This document shows, piece after piece, positions 8,985-18,630 of a stretch of DNA of 32,654 nt. The DNA lies in contig NW_019091399.1 in NCBI RefSeq assembly GCF_001949145.1, positions 1,169,049-1,201,702 of the forward strand, read 5' to 3'. Each line of letters opens with the position of its first letter. The first letter of the stretch is position 1. The position numbers and the translations under genes were made by a program. Below the pieces are notes generated by a model. It saw nothing but the letters and a program-made list of their open reading frames with translations, was not told where the DNA came from and ran no database searches. Source of the DNA: Acanthaster planci. Lineage: Eukaryota > Echinodermata > Asteroidea > Valvatida > Acanthasteridae.

Positions 8985-9945
8985 TAACATTAAAAAACAA
9001 AAGAGAAAGCTGTTCCAAACCAAATGTCTTTCTTCAAATCATTTGCCATTGTGTCAATGAATTTCGCATTTAATTTGCTGCAGTGGTACCTCTACTTAAT
9101 GTGGGGATTTCACAATTCAATTTGCCACAAAGAGGTTGCCATCGACCGAGAAGCCATTTTTCAAGTTTACGGCCAAATTGCCACATTTTTCATTTGACAG
9201 ATGTCCTAAGCATAGTGACTGGTCAGATTCTTGTATTTGCATGAAGCATGACTCGGAATTCAGAGTATGTGCCAAGGAATGGTTGGTTGAATAGTAATTC
9301 AAAATTGTGTGAGATATAAAAGGTATACGGACATACTGGCCTCATATAGTTCTCCTGAGTAATCTCAACACACCACCCAACTTTCTCGTACTCACCTTCT
9401 TCCTTATTACCGGTAACGCATTTCACCAGCAGCATACCTTTGGTAAATTTTTAGGGGGGCCAACCATTTTTTGGTGGGGGCACAGGAAGCTGATGATGAA
9501 AGGCTTGTACATAGGTTGTGTACATTTTAACATTTCAAATGTGATGGGGGAGGGAAAAGAGCCCCACCGAGGGCATCTTCCAGTAGTTATGTGTCTGCAT
9601 TTCAGAAGTTAGAAACTTAACCCAAAAAAAAGTATTCTCAACTGTGGTATAATTGGCATTTCGGGGGGTCACATCTCCAGTTCAAATGGGTCTGGCAACA
9701 CAAAACTAAACATGATAAAAAACCAGTAGGCCCTACCGCCATTAAAAAGAGTCATAATATTACTCTTACCCTAACGCCATAAAGGATGTCTGCCTCTAAC
9801 CCTGTCAACCAGACATAGTTGTTCTTCTACAGTAAAAAAAAAAATAGTCAATATTCCTGATCAGTTTAATGTAATGCAAATACGGATGGCGTGTATACCA
9901 GATGTTAATGGCCTGCACAGCAATGATGTAAGTCATGAGATCTGG
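8985..9945. other. RTK intron, nothing recognised
   Basis: A shared word TTATTACCGGTAA occurs here (9403-9415) and in the next intron (8435-8447). G-rich scars near 9455-9475 and 9664 resemble worn transposon sequence. No exon was recognised. Confidence 0.45.
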
Positions 9946-9949
9946 TCTC

Positions 9950-10640
9950 GGTTGATCTTGATCCTGAGCCTCAGTCAAAGCTCAGTCTAAGTCTGTGGTC
10001 TCAGCTCAAGACCTCAATGAGATTGCACAGGAGTGCATTGCTTTGCCTCTAAAGCACAGCAACATGAAATTTACACAGAGTTGGAAAACTCGTACTTGAA
10101 CTCGAATACCAATAAGTACTTGGCCCGTATTTGATCGTATTAAAGCATTCCAAAAAGTACACGGCATGTACTCATAATTTTGTACTCGACCTCGTCCCTA
10201 AACTTGACAAATTGTACTAGTTAGCTTGATCCCAGTCGCGCAGTACTCGAAAAGAAATTGGGATTTTTTTGGATACTAATTTTTTGATTTTTGATACTAA
10301 CTTTCACTAAAAATTTCAGATAGTGTAAGCTACACTTTACAAGTCACGCAGTGCTTTTATCGTCGAGTATTCGAGAATGGGTGTTGGCACGTGGCAGCGC
10401 TCGTAGTATCCCTGATGTACATTAATGCAAATTTCTATATTGTTCCAGTTTTTCAATATACTCGGATGTACTCGATTATCTTTGTACTCATACTCAGCCC
10501 ATACTCAGACTCTGATAAACTCGAACTCTGATTTTGGCCCAGGACTTGATTAGAAGTACGCGGACTCAGCCCGTACTCGGTACTGTGTGTACTTGGAAAA
10601 CTTGGTGCTCGAGATTTGATACTTGACTACTCACTGAATT
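9950..10640. repeat. Degenerate TACTCG-rich repeat region
   Basis: Words such as TACTCGA, ACTCGG, TACTTGG and CTCGAACTC recur irregularly, especially 10080-10260 and 10455-10630, preceded by a CTCAGTC/GTCTCAG-rich stretch (9945-10010). It looks like an eroded minisatellite or the tandem-repeat end of an old transposon. There is no coding capacity. Confidence 0.5.
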
Positions 10641-10729
10641 TACTTGATGAAAATAAGAATGGTCTACATTGCACTCAGTTCAATTTCTTGACAAACCCAC
10701 GGAGGTAAGCTATTTCACATTCACATTAG

Positions 10730-11480
10730 TCTTGCATGAAAGACAGACTCAGTCAAAGCAATAATGGAGAGACCAGGAAGCATTCTGCCAGGTGCTGGGC
10801 CTTCAAGTCCCTTCAATACAACCAAGATCCAGCAGTGGGAGATTACATCCGGCAGCTGATGTCCCCACAGTTCCTGCCTGCCAAGTATATCGACGAGGCC
10901 TTCAGCTACCTTCAGGCCCAAGCCTCATGACCTCCTCCAAGTACTCTGTCAGTACATTGAGGCAACGTAGCTACAGCACAGTACTTGGAACCCAGCAAAC
11001 TGGTCTGTCTTCAGGAGGGCCATACGCACCAACAACGATGTCGAGGGGCGGCATCGTCGGCTGAACTGGAGGGCAGGCCTCCACTGTGCCCAGTTTTACA
11101 CAGTGGTTACGCTGCTTCACAGCGAGGCAACCATGATCAAGATCCAGATGCAGCCACTGAAGGCATCCAAGCTACGATGATACCAGCAGAAGAAGGTCAA
11201 GACATTCCAAGGGCGGGGCGGGAGGTGAAGGCCGCCACTTTACATGTGTCCAGTTTTACACAGTGGTAGCGCTGCTTCACAGCGAGGCAACCATGGTCAA
11301 GATCCAGATGCAGCTACTGAAGGCAGCCAAGCTACGATGATACCAGCAGAAGAAGGTCAAGACATTCCAAGGGCGGGTGTTCAAGCTATGGGAGCGGTAC
11401 AAGAACGGCAACCTGACGATATCCGGCTTTACTGGCTGCGTACCTTACTGGACCAGCACTACAAACAGCAGGGGGACTGC
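10730..11480 (+). pseudogene. Mutator-like (MULE) transposase relic
   Basis: The plus strand, across frameshifts and stops, encodes LMSPQFLPAKYIDEAFSYLQ, then LLQVLCQYIEAT, WSVFRRAIRTNNDVEGRHRR, LNWRAG, FYTVVTLLHSEATMIKIQ and VFKLWERYKNGNLT. The 'W.V....RTNND.EGWH..LN' block and the ending 'LW..Y..G' are characteristic of the C-terminal half of MULE-type transposases in invertebrate genomes. The catalytic N-terminal half was not found. An internal duplication of about 160 bases further disrupts it. It is inactive as it stands. Confidence 0.75.
11080..11385 (+). repeat. 160-bp tandem duplication inside the MULE relic
   Basis: The block starting CAGTTTTACACAGTGG at 11091 recurs at 11251 with few differences (TGGTTACG versus TGGTAGCG, CATGATC versus CATGGTC). 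The period is 160 bases and both copies run to the shared CAAGACATTCCAAGGGCGGG. The two copies diverge only slightly, so the duplication is relatively young compared with the decay of the rest. Confidence 0.85.
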
Positions 11481-11769
11481 AACTACAAACCAAAACTTGG
11501 TTTTGCCGACTGTCGATGATAATACGTGCATATTTCAAATTAAAACAGGATTTATCAAACATCAGCAAATACAGCTATCGCATAGCCAATTACGTCTTTT
11601 CAGAGAGACAAATTTTTATAACAGTGCAGGAAAAAATCATTACCAGTCAGTGTTTGTCCAAGGATGGATTTTCACCACGGACCACTGAGCTTGCCATCCT
11701 ATCCTTGGAAATAGTTGTTCGTGCTACCCACTGCTACATCTACAGACTCAACCAGTCAGCCAACACCGG

Positions 11770-11900
11770 CAAACATGGAGTTCAAGTGGTTAAGCCGTCT
11801 GCACTAGTAAGCAGGAGGTCGTTGGTTCGAGTTCCACCCGAGTACGCTTTTGAGTTTTCTCACAAGCCGGGGGCAAACACTGAGTATACAGTGTTGTAAT
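11770..11900 (+). mobile_element. tRNA-derived SINE head
   Basis: The stretch has tRNA architecture: an A-box-like TTCAAGTGGTTAAGCC, an anticodon-stem pair CTGC/GCAG around ACTAGTAA, and a B-box-like GGTTCGAGTTCC. The anticodon loop is one base too long and the T stem has a mismatch, so it is not a functional tRNA gene. It sits between a Mutator-like transposase relic and a LINE fragment, with a short tail. Confidence 0.55.
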
Positions 11901-11952
11901 AACTCAAATAGCCTCAATGTAGTCTCAAATTGCAAATTTCATTTTAAGTTGT

Positions 11953-12399
11953 TTGACTTGTTCACAATTTGTTCGTCTCAATAATTCCATCAATTCAGAT
12001 GTTATTGTTTCCTGTACTGGAGCTCCACAGGGTACGGTTTCAGCACCATTTCTTTTTACTGTGTATACGGCAGACTTTCGCTCCACGGATGTGAGCTGTC
12101 CATTTGTAAAATATGCAGATGATACCGCCCTTATTGGTTCAATACAAAAAAACGAGTCTATTTATATTGAGCAAATTGGTAGATTTGTAGAATACTGCAG
12201 AAGCAACTTCTTGGTATTGAATGTGGCAAAGACAAAAGAAATGTTGGTTGACTTTTGCAAAGTCTATATAGTGGTACCAGACCCGTTAATAATTGATGGA
12301 TATGAAATAGAAAGTGTTGATGAGTATACACATCTTGGAGTTGTTTTTGAAAATAACTTGGACTGGAGTAATCATGTTGTCATTTGGGGAAGAAACTGA
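11953..12399 (+). pseudogene. Non-LTR reverse transcriptase fragment
   Basis: 148 open codons covering reverse transcriptase motifs 4 to 7: GAPQGT at about residues 23-28, the catalytic YADD at about 54-57, the LNVAKTKEM motif, and HLGVVF. It lacks the fingers and the upstream nuclease, and is broken by a frameshift after NLDWSNH. As a 5'-truncated LINE copy it is inactive. The nominal start codon is an accident of truncation. Confidence 0.85.
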
Positions 12400-13051
12400 A
12401 CTCAAGAATGTACTGCCTTAGGAAACTGAATTCGTTTTAATGTCTGAAAGGAACTTAAAATGGCATTATTTGTAGTGTATGGATCTACTGTCTGATATAT
12501 TGGGCTGGTAATGCGGATAAGAAAGTGAAACAGATAATGACATTGTCAAACGTGCTAGTAGGATAATCGGTGTGTGCTTGCCGTCGGTGGACACAGTTTA
12601 CGGTCATTTGCTACATGGTAAGCTCCAGCTGGTGTGGGGAGATGCTGGTTATCCTCTTCACAGTTGGTTTGAGGTTAAAACTATTCCACGCAGCGGTAGA
12701 CTGAGACCAATGGCTGCACACACAAACCGATATCCTTCTGTTTTTTACAGGAAGGGCCATAAATTGTTTTAATGAGAATTTTAAAAGATCATTTTTATCT
12801 GAAGGACTGTTTTCTGGTAAGAAATACTTAAGAAATAAGGAGTGCTTATTTGTGTGTATTTTTGTATGACTATTTAATTTCTAATTTAGGTTTTCATTTT
12901 TGGGGCGTTCTTCTTTTAAACTGAGTTGGAAATTATCTTATTTATTTTTGTTTACGGTTATGTGAAATTGTTTGCTTAAATGAGCGACGACAGCAATGTA
13001 ATTTTCCAGTTTTGGATTTTAACAAAGTTTATCTTATCTTACCTCATCTTA
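11953..13051 (+). mobile_element. Rex1/CR1-like LINE fragment, 5'-truncated
   Basis: The plus strand encodes the palm and thumb of a non-LTR reverse transcriptase: CTGAPQGTVSAPFLFTVYTA, then FVKYADDTALIGSI with the YADD catalytic box, FLVLNVAKTKEMLVDF and DEYTHLGVVFENNLDWSNH. The frame breaks near 12390. The C-terminal part resumes in other frames (NSRMYCLRKLN; IVKRASRIIGVCLPS; PRSGRLRPMAAHTNRYPS), ending RKGHKLF. The 3' tail is AATGTAATTTTCC, then AACAAAGTTTATCTTATCTT, close to the typical Rex1/CR1-type end that finishes in short repeats. The N-terminal endonuclease is absent, as usual for 5' truncation. Confidence 0.85.
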
Positions 13052-13054
13052 AAA

Positions 13055-13690
13055 TCTTTTCCTGAGTGTATTCTGGTTCGAACTGATAAAGCAATATTTC
13101 TTGTGCCTTATCAGCTCCTTCAATGTTACTTTGTTAAAATGAATGAGAAACATGACAGCTGAACGCTGCCATGATCAGAAAAAGTATCAATGCTGGAATT
13201 ATCGTCGCTTGAGTCTGACATGATGGCACACGCTAACGCTGCTGCATTGCGTACACGTTGACGCGTCGTTACATAACAGTAAACAGTCGCCTGATAAAGG
13301 ACTCCATCCTATGATGTCAAGATTCTTGGGAATTTCTTCAGACAACTTTTGGTACTCGACGGCTGTTGTTAAGCTTTTGCTCTGAGAAGGGAGTGAAATA
13401 GGGTCGTGAAAACTTAGATTTTTAACATACTTCCGTGCATTTTGAAATTATACAGACGTGTTTTCTTGTTATGTGTATGTTTGTAAGTGCTAATGCTTGT
13501 TTTACAAAATATCTTCCCAGCACGGTCCATCCTTTTTAAGGTCTTGTGTGTGTCTACGCACCTTTAATGGGTTCCAACCACAACAATGTTGCACATTTTA
13601 GAGAAAACCTTCAGGAGACTGGTCCGAAACCATGACTGTCATTGACTGGCACAAAATGTTAGTGTTTTGGATCAAACTGGCTCAAATGAT
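13055..13690. other. RTK intron, nothing recognised
   Basis: Intron sequence between the LINE 3' end and the FN3 domain C exon. No exon, array or inverted repeat was seen. Confidence 0.5.
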
Positions 13691-13696
13691 ACCTAC

Positions 13697-13917
13697 CACT
13701 CCAGGAATGCTGATGTCGGTGATGGTCTCTGGGTACAAGTTTAAAATTGGAAGTAGCTGGTTAGAGCTGTTATCATTTCTTATAACTTTCCCCCACTGAA
13801 CAATGTAGCCATTCACATTTGGGCTAGGATCCACAGCGTGCCACTGGACCATGGCAGACTTGTTGTGAGGGTAGCGGATCGCACTGACCGAGGTTAACTG
13901 CAGCCTGGGAGATGAAC
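13697..13917 (-). CDS. RTK ectodomain exon: FN3 domain C, main part
   Basis: Acceptor CTTCACTGTCAG, donor GTG before GTAGGT, 221 bases. After completing a glycine codon it encodes SSPRLQLTSVSAIRY (A strand), SAMVQWHAVDPSPNVNGYIV (B strand tryptophan, PSPNVNGY turn, C strand), QWGKVIRNDNSSNQ and NLYPETITDISIPGV (the Y-P-x-T-x-Y-like E-F region). It starts with two codon bases (fits 16945) and ends in phase 0 (fits 8981). This is the clearest fibronectin type III module of the gene and contains one N-glycosylation sequon (NSS). Confidence 0.85.
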
Positions 13918-13964
13918 CTGACAGTGAAGTGACATAAAATAAATGAGCAGCAGTTATAATGAAT

Positions 13965-14420
13965 ATCAGTCAGTCATCGTTTGGTAATCTAAATCAGTCA
14001 TCTTGCAAAAGTGGCATCAAAGGCATCAACAGGAACCCAAAACTAAAGAAACAATTAGGATTTAATTGTCATCAGCAGTTATTAACCCGATGTTAGAACT
14101 GATACCTGTTATGTGACCCCAAATAGGCATCAGGTGTGGAAAATATAAGGTATCAAAGAGGTATTACGACTGATGCCCAATTCCAAGAGTCATAGGAATC
14201 TGGGATCCTAGAGTCAACAGAGTCATCATCAGCTACAATTAGGCATCAGGGTCATCAGATCAGGCATAAAAGAATCATTAGATCAGGCATCAAAACGTCA
14301 TCAGATCAGGCATAAAAACGTCATAAGATCAGGCATTAAACTATTGATAGCAATATGCACTTACTCATTAAAAGGCATCCAAAATGGACCAAAGGCACTA
14401 AAAGGTAAAGAATGAAGCAA
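13965..14420 (+). repeat. GGCATCA/GTCATCA degenerate tandem array
   Basis: GTCATCAGATCAGGCATAAAA-type units of about 21-24 bases recur four to five times at 14240-14345, and looser GGCATCA and GTCATC words extend from 13970 to 14415. The same theme occurs inverted at 22320-22660. Confidence 0.7.
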
Positions 14421-14439
14421 TCTACAGGCATTTAATTGA

Positions 14440-15350
14440 TATTGAGAAGTTCAGCTCTGGCTGCTTCCTTTATTACATGATAGATATTTAGTGCTGCATC
14501 AATGGGGTTTATCCCCTCCTGGTGTGCGTTAAATTTGGAGTCGGCTTATTACATGAAATGAGGTGGGCTTGGTCCCAGTGGATGTGGTGGTCTTCCGAGT
14601 GGGAATGCTTGACTATGACTACGCCGACTTCTCGTAGTCTCCCTTTCTGCCGTGAGCTTGGTGTTCTTTGAGTCTGGTGGAGAGGTCCCTACCAGTCTCG
14701 CCAATATTCACTTAGCCGCATTGGCAAGGGATCTTGTACGCCCCTTGTTGGTGGTGCAGATCTTGTCAGTCTTTGTGGGATGTCAGCATGCCACGGATCT
14801 TGATGCCATGATGCCATGCTTACTTAGGATACGCTGAGTAGTGGGAAGTACAACCTAGGTAGGAGAGAGTAACAGAATTAGGGGCCTTATCTAATTGTCT
14901 TTGGGTATAGGAGACCCTTCGACCAGGAGGGGATCTAGGTCTTGGGTCTTGATCTGCTGGGGCTGTAGCCGTTTCGTTTAAGTGCCGTAGAGATGTGGTA
15001 CAGTTCTTTAGTGAGGTGATATGGATGGTCTTGTCTTGGTGTAGAAACTTGATGGCTGACCGATCTTCTCTGGAGATTTTGGGCTTGGGTGTCTTGTGCT
15101 TCCGGAGGGCTTGGTTGATCTCGAGACGGATCTCATCAGCAGTGGACTTGCCAAGGCGACGGAGAGTGGGCTCTGTGGCTTGAATCTCTTCCGTAGGTAA
15201 GGACTGAGGGGCTAGCGCAAAGTTCAGGCCCAGGGCAAGAGATTTCTCCTCGTTAGAAGAGAGGGTGCGTTGACTCATGTTGACGACCGTAGGCTTGGTG
15301 AAGGAGTCCTTGGATCGAAGATGGGGCGAAGATACTCCGAAACGTTGAGT
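14440..15350 (-). mobile_element. Penelope-like retroelement relic (internally deleted)
   Basis: Minus strand. The upstream part (about 15320-14985) reads DSFTKPTVVN, then LSSNEEKSLALGLNFALAP, EEIQATEPTLRRL, TADEIRLEINQALRKHK and KISREDRSAIKFLHQDKT, matching the N-terminal region of Penelope-like reverse transcriptases ('GLNF' and the K-D-K-x-I motif). The reverse transcriptase core is missing. The downstream part (about 14860-14560) reads KIRGMLTSHKD, then YKIPCQCG, a stop, and VNIGETGRDLSTRLKEHQ, which is the C-terminal linker and GIY-YIG endonuclease signature of these elements. Stops and frameshifts interrupt it throughout, so it is dead. It lies in an RTK intron on the same strand as the host gene. 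Confidence 0.85.
14820..15278 (-). pseudogene. Penelope-like ORF fragment (N-terminal region)
   Basis: This is the longest open frame in the window on the minus strand (152 codons). Residues 1-75 match the Penelope-like N-terminal region (LGLNFALAP, TADEIRLEIN, DRSAIKFLHQDKT). After 'DKTIHI' it loses similarity to the expected ADKG core and runs into deleted sequence, rejoining the family only near its end (NSVTLSYLGCTSHYS), which corresponds to the region before the GIY-YIG domain. The core catalytic motifs of the reverse transcriptase are absent, so no activity is expected. Confidence 0.8.
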
Positions 15351-15499
15351 ATACTCCCAGTTCTTTTCAGAACCACGCGTACTGATAAGAGAAATATATT
15401 CCTTCGCAAGGTGCTACCGCAAGCCTTTCCACCTAAATTCCTCAACGATTATAATAACCTTAAAGATGATGATAAAGAACAAAATAAAGACTTTTAAAT

Positions 15500-16720
15500 C
15501 AACTTTGAGTCTTAAAATTGCTAGAAATCAGAAGCAATTTAGTAATTGTAGAGCTTACAACCTAGATACCAGTAAACAGAATGTAATTTCAACAAGATGT
15601 AGATGTTTCTTATGGGGATGTTTAAATTGTTAAATGCAGAAGAAGTTGATCCAAAGGGATTTCTTTTGGGGGTGGGGATTACTCAGCTGAATTCTTCTTT
15701 GATGGACATCTAGCGCTGTAGCAGGCACTGTTAATAATTCGCGTCACTTCTGCATTTTTCAATTAGGGTGATGTTGCAATCAATTGCCAGTTGGTGGATG
15801 AAGCCTGAAAGAGGAATAAACACAAATAAGCAAAAGAGTTCTGGAAGTTTTCTTAAAATACACACAGAACCTTACATAAACCCTGTTTTGAATTTTATTG
15901 CATTACTGTCTTTTGTGTTCTAGAAACAAGTCCCATGTGTTGAGATTGTCAAAACTGGGTCTACATTTCACAGTTTACATGACAGAACAAATAAGATTTT
16001 TCCATCAGAAATGCAATGGCAAATGATCACTAAGATGGAAGCATTCTAACGAAAGACAAGGTGAAGACCCTGTTTAGAATGGGGTGCAAACCGATTCTAG
16101 TTTATGAAACACAAACCATAATACTCTTTGAAGCTCAGGACAGCTACTTCGGGAAGAGCTGAGCGCCTGTCATCTTTGCCTTTGTGCCGGCCTTAGCAAC
16201 ATGATCATTGCCAACTCTTCCCGAGAGAAGAGAGCCAAGAGGAGGTGCCTCAAGACGACCTTTAGTCCATAATTTCATTTGATGTCAAGGAACCCTTTGT
16301 AGAATCCAGCTGTTTGGTTGTCAGGTATACTCTGGATGAAACTCTACCTTCGCAGTGCCAGGGTGCAGATGAAAAACATAATTAAACATAGTATTACAAA
16401 AATCAGTATGAAAAAGTTGAATGAAGGCTCTTGAATAAGCTTTATTTTGTTCTCCAGGCTTTTTTACCCTCATCAGTTCCCCACATTTATCCACACAACT
16501 GGAAATTAATTTTAAAAAGGGGTGAACTCCAAACCACATAAGAGATTTTACAATTTGTTTGAATGGCATTTAGGGAGAGTAAAAGAAGGAAATCATTGCA
16601 TGTTTAAAATACTGCATGCCTGCATATTAGCTGGTTTCTGAACAAAGTCTGAGAAATGTTGAACACGGCGGGAAAAACTAAGTAAATAGAACACAAGAAC
16701 TACCAAACACAATCACAAGT
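15500..16720. other. RTK intron, nothing recognised
   Basis: AT-rich intron sequence. The minus-strand frame at 16321-16569 shows no domain and no paired splice sites, and no inverted repeat or tandem array was seen. Confidence 0.5.
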
Positions 16721-16724
16721 ACAT

Positions 16725-16946
16725 GGGTAATTCCAGAAATTAGGGGTCCAAAAATGTGACATTTTCGTGTCCGTTATATCTGACCTTTGTTATTTGACAT
16801 GGAAATACTACCAGAACTGATTTCAAACTATTACTATTTGTTTGGCAAGTACTCTGCATTAATTCATCACTGTTTGAAATTGAAAAAAGTGTTCTAACAA
16901 TGTGACCGGGACATAAAAAAATGGACGCCTAATTCTGGAATTACCC
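16725..16946. mobile_element. MITE with GGGTAATTCCAGAA termini
   Basis: The left end begins GGGTAATTCCAGAAATTAGG. The right end, read inward on the minus strand, begins GGGTAATTCCAGAATTAGGC, and both continue with GTCCA. The 222-base element is bounded by ACAT on both sides (16721-16724 and 16947-16950), a likely 4-base target duplication. There is no coding capacity. Its right terminus abuts and slightly overlaps an RTK exon. Confidence 0.8.
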
Positions 16947-17095
16947 ACATACATCAGTTTCTCTGCACCAATGCCATCTACCGGTATCAGCTTTGGAACT
17001 TGAGGGTATGGGAAGCCTCCTCTTTGACTCGGGATACCCCCTCTGGCACCAATGTTGGCACGTATCATAAATTTGAATGTGCATGTCCAAAAGCT
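16945..17095 (-). CDS. RTK ectodomain exon: end of FN3-like domain B
   Basis: The acceptor is TTCTTAG. The exon encodes 50 residues: SFWTCTFKFMIRANIGARGG is the FN3 F strand, the asparagine and the F-G turn, followed by a glycine/proline-rich linker (PSQRGGFPYPQVPKLIP). It starts in phase 0 from 17216 and ends with one base, fitting the exon at 13917. The last two exon bases and the GT donor (GG before GTAATT) come from the terminal repeat of the MITE at 16725-16946. An alternative donor inside the exon (CCG before GTAGAT) breaks the phase with the next exon. Confidence 0.6.
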
Positions 17096-17215
17096 CTAAG
17101 AATTTTAAATTCTACTTACTGTATGCAAATGTAGGTGATGGGTAATTGATGGACATACAAGGGCAAAAACTAGATATCCATTATCAGCCTTAGTCACCTA
17201 AAATTGCATACCTAC

Positions 17216-17291
17216 CATCCTACCATAGTAACTTCTCCCTCCAAGAACCCTAATTGGTCCTCCATAAATATGACCCTTCTTGGTGTCACAT
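17216..17291 (-). CDS. RTK ectodomain exon: FN3-like domain B, C'-E region
   Basis: A 76-base exon with a strong acceptor (TTATTTATTACAG) and strong donor (GGATG before GTAGGT). The frame that joins the next exon encodes one leading base, then CDTKKGHIYGGPIRVL and GGRSYYGRM, 25 codons ending in phase 0. This supplies the third cysteine of domain B, parallel to the three cysteines of domain A. The required incoming phase (two bases) is not met by the exon at 25862. A second frame is also open but would put a stop in the next exon. Confidence 0.55.
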
Positions 17292-17661
17292 CTGTAATAA
17301 ATAATGAGATACAAGCAAATTTTAAAGAATCTTCAGACTAATACAAGGCACAACATATATCCTTTTCATCAGGCTTTAACTCAACTAGGTACCAAATGGT
17401 AACAGCATTTCTGATCAAATTCAGCCTTGTTACACAGTATGTACAGTCTGTTTATGAGATTTGTATGTTTGTAAGATTTATGCAGTTTTGGTTTTCAATA
17501 GAACTGTTGAATAACAAGAAGACAGGAGGAAATAAGTTGTTCAGCTAAACAGTTTCATGCCTATACCATTCCTATGGTTTATAAATAATACATGTTTTAC
17601 ATAATGGATGCTTTACATTATCCCTGGGTAGAGCAGTCTGTGGATAGCAGTCAAAATATGT

Positions 17662-17844
17662 CTACTTAACCAGGCCCTGATTGAAAAGGTCCTGAGATGT
17701 AGAACTTATTGATGAGACTGAATTCTCACTCAGTCCAGCTCCAGAGTTGGATGGTGTTGCTGCGAACATCTCTTCCAGCTGACAGTTTTTCTTCCTCTCC
17801 TCCTCCAGCTCTCTCCTCAACTGTGTGTTTTCCTCCTGGCATTC
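17662..17844 (-). pseudogene. Coiled-coil coding fragment with stop, nested gene relic
   Basis: Between an in-frame TAA and a TAG the minus strand encodes 60 residues. They begin ECQEENTQLRRELEEERKK and NCQLEEMF, a clear heptad-like coiled coil, followed by a serine-rich tail (SVSSISSTSQDLFNQG). A possible donor (GGCCTG before GTTAAG) precedes the stop. No clean acceptor leads in: the best AG, after TTTACC, leaves the TAA in frame. With the pieces at 18158 and 18515 and the ATG exon at 19238 it suggests a small gene or its relic inside the RTK intron on the same strand. Confidence 0.35.
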
Positions 17845-18157
17845 TTAATAGGCCTGGTAAAGGTAATGGTTACCGGAAGTTGAGTGAAATAGCTGTTGGG
17901 GTAGGTGGGCGTTGGCTGGAGCAATGGTGCCTACTATTTGTCATTCATCTGCATATGAAATAAATATAAGGAAAACTTTGTGTAACTTCGTCCCACTCTA
18001 TATGCAAGCTGTGCTAAACTCACACAGCCTACTTAGACAACTCAAAAACATGTTTTGAGTGGACCTCAACAGGAATGTTCTAAAGTACAGATTCACAACT
18101 AGACCACATTAAACACGTTTTCATAACCACGACTTGACAATGTAAATGTCAATTGAC

Positions 18158-18230
18158 CTGCCTGTGGTGAATGCGGACTGTAGACATTGCTCAGCAATTG
18201 CCTAGCTGATTTGCCTTGTGCATTTTTTAT
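18158..18230 (-). pseudogene. Coding-like fragment, nested gene relic
   Basis: After a good acceptor (GCTTTCCCAG) the minus strand reads IKNAQGKSARQLLSNVYSPH, then SPQAG before a weak GTCAAT donor. The 'SARQLL..VYS' pattern resembles the segment just before or at the start of BEN-type domains, but this is weak. It starts in phase 0, which does not match the phase-2 end of the fragment at 18515. Confidence 0.3.
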
Positions 18231-18514
18231 CTGGGAAAGCTGTATAAACACAAAGAAGAGATAAAACATAAAGATTTTGTTAAGTCTGTCTAGTCAAGCT
18301 GAATGAAAATGGGGAAAAAAGAATTGTGAAACCTACATGTAGCGTAATGAGGATTAAACAGAAATACAAAAATTACCCACTCAATGCAAGAAAATTATTT
18401 TTGCTTAAGCCCAACTAATCATATTTCTTGCACTTGAAAAATTGATAATCTTACTACTGGTTGGTTGTGGTTTGGAAGCCAAACTTTCCAATATCCTCTC
18501 ACACATTTTCTTAC

Positions 18515-18630
18515 TTGCATCCAACTTTGAGGTGGTCATTTTGCTTCAGTGGAAACCCAGATGATGAGTTAGCCTTCTCAGTGGTCTGGGCTGCCTTGAG
18601 GGCGATACAAATGGCCCCATCAATCTGCAT
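18515..18630 (-). pseudogene. Coding-like fragment, nested gene relic
   Basis: The minus strand reads IDGAICIALKAAQTTEKA and on to QNDHLKVGC in one frame, ending at a good donor (GCAA before GTAAGA). Immediately upstream in the same frame is DALQKV followed by a TGA, which would be a tryptophan-to-stop change if coding continued leftward in the protein. A second frame just past the donor (KKMCERILESLASKPQP, down to about 18455) also looks protein-like, which suggests a frameshifted pseudogene. The helical, alanine-rich character resembles coiled-coil linkers. Function unknown. Confidence 0.35.

Noticed and set aside
10792-11269. Overlapping plus-strand frames with QDPDAATEG and IPAEEGQDIPRAG repeats
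   Set aside because: They are other frames of the MULE relic and its 160-bp duplication; the transposase-like frame is the one with the RTNNDVEG motif.
11772-11850. A functional tRNA gene
   Set aside because: The A- and B-box-like stretches are there, but the anticodon loop has eight bases and the T stem is mismatched; it fits a SINE head better.
15270-15497. Plus-strand 75-codon frame
   Set aside because: It is antisense to the Penelope-like N-terminal region and has no independent support.
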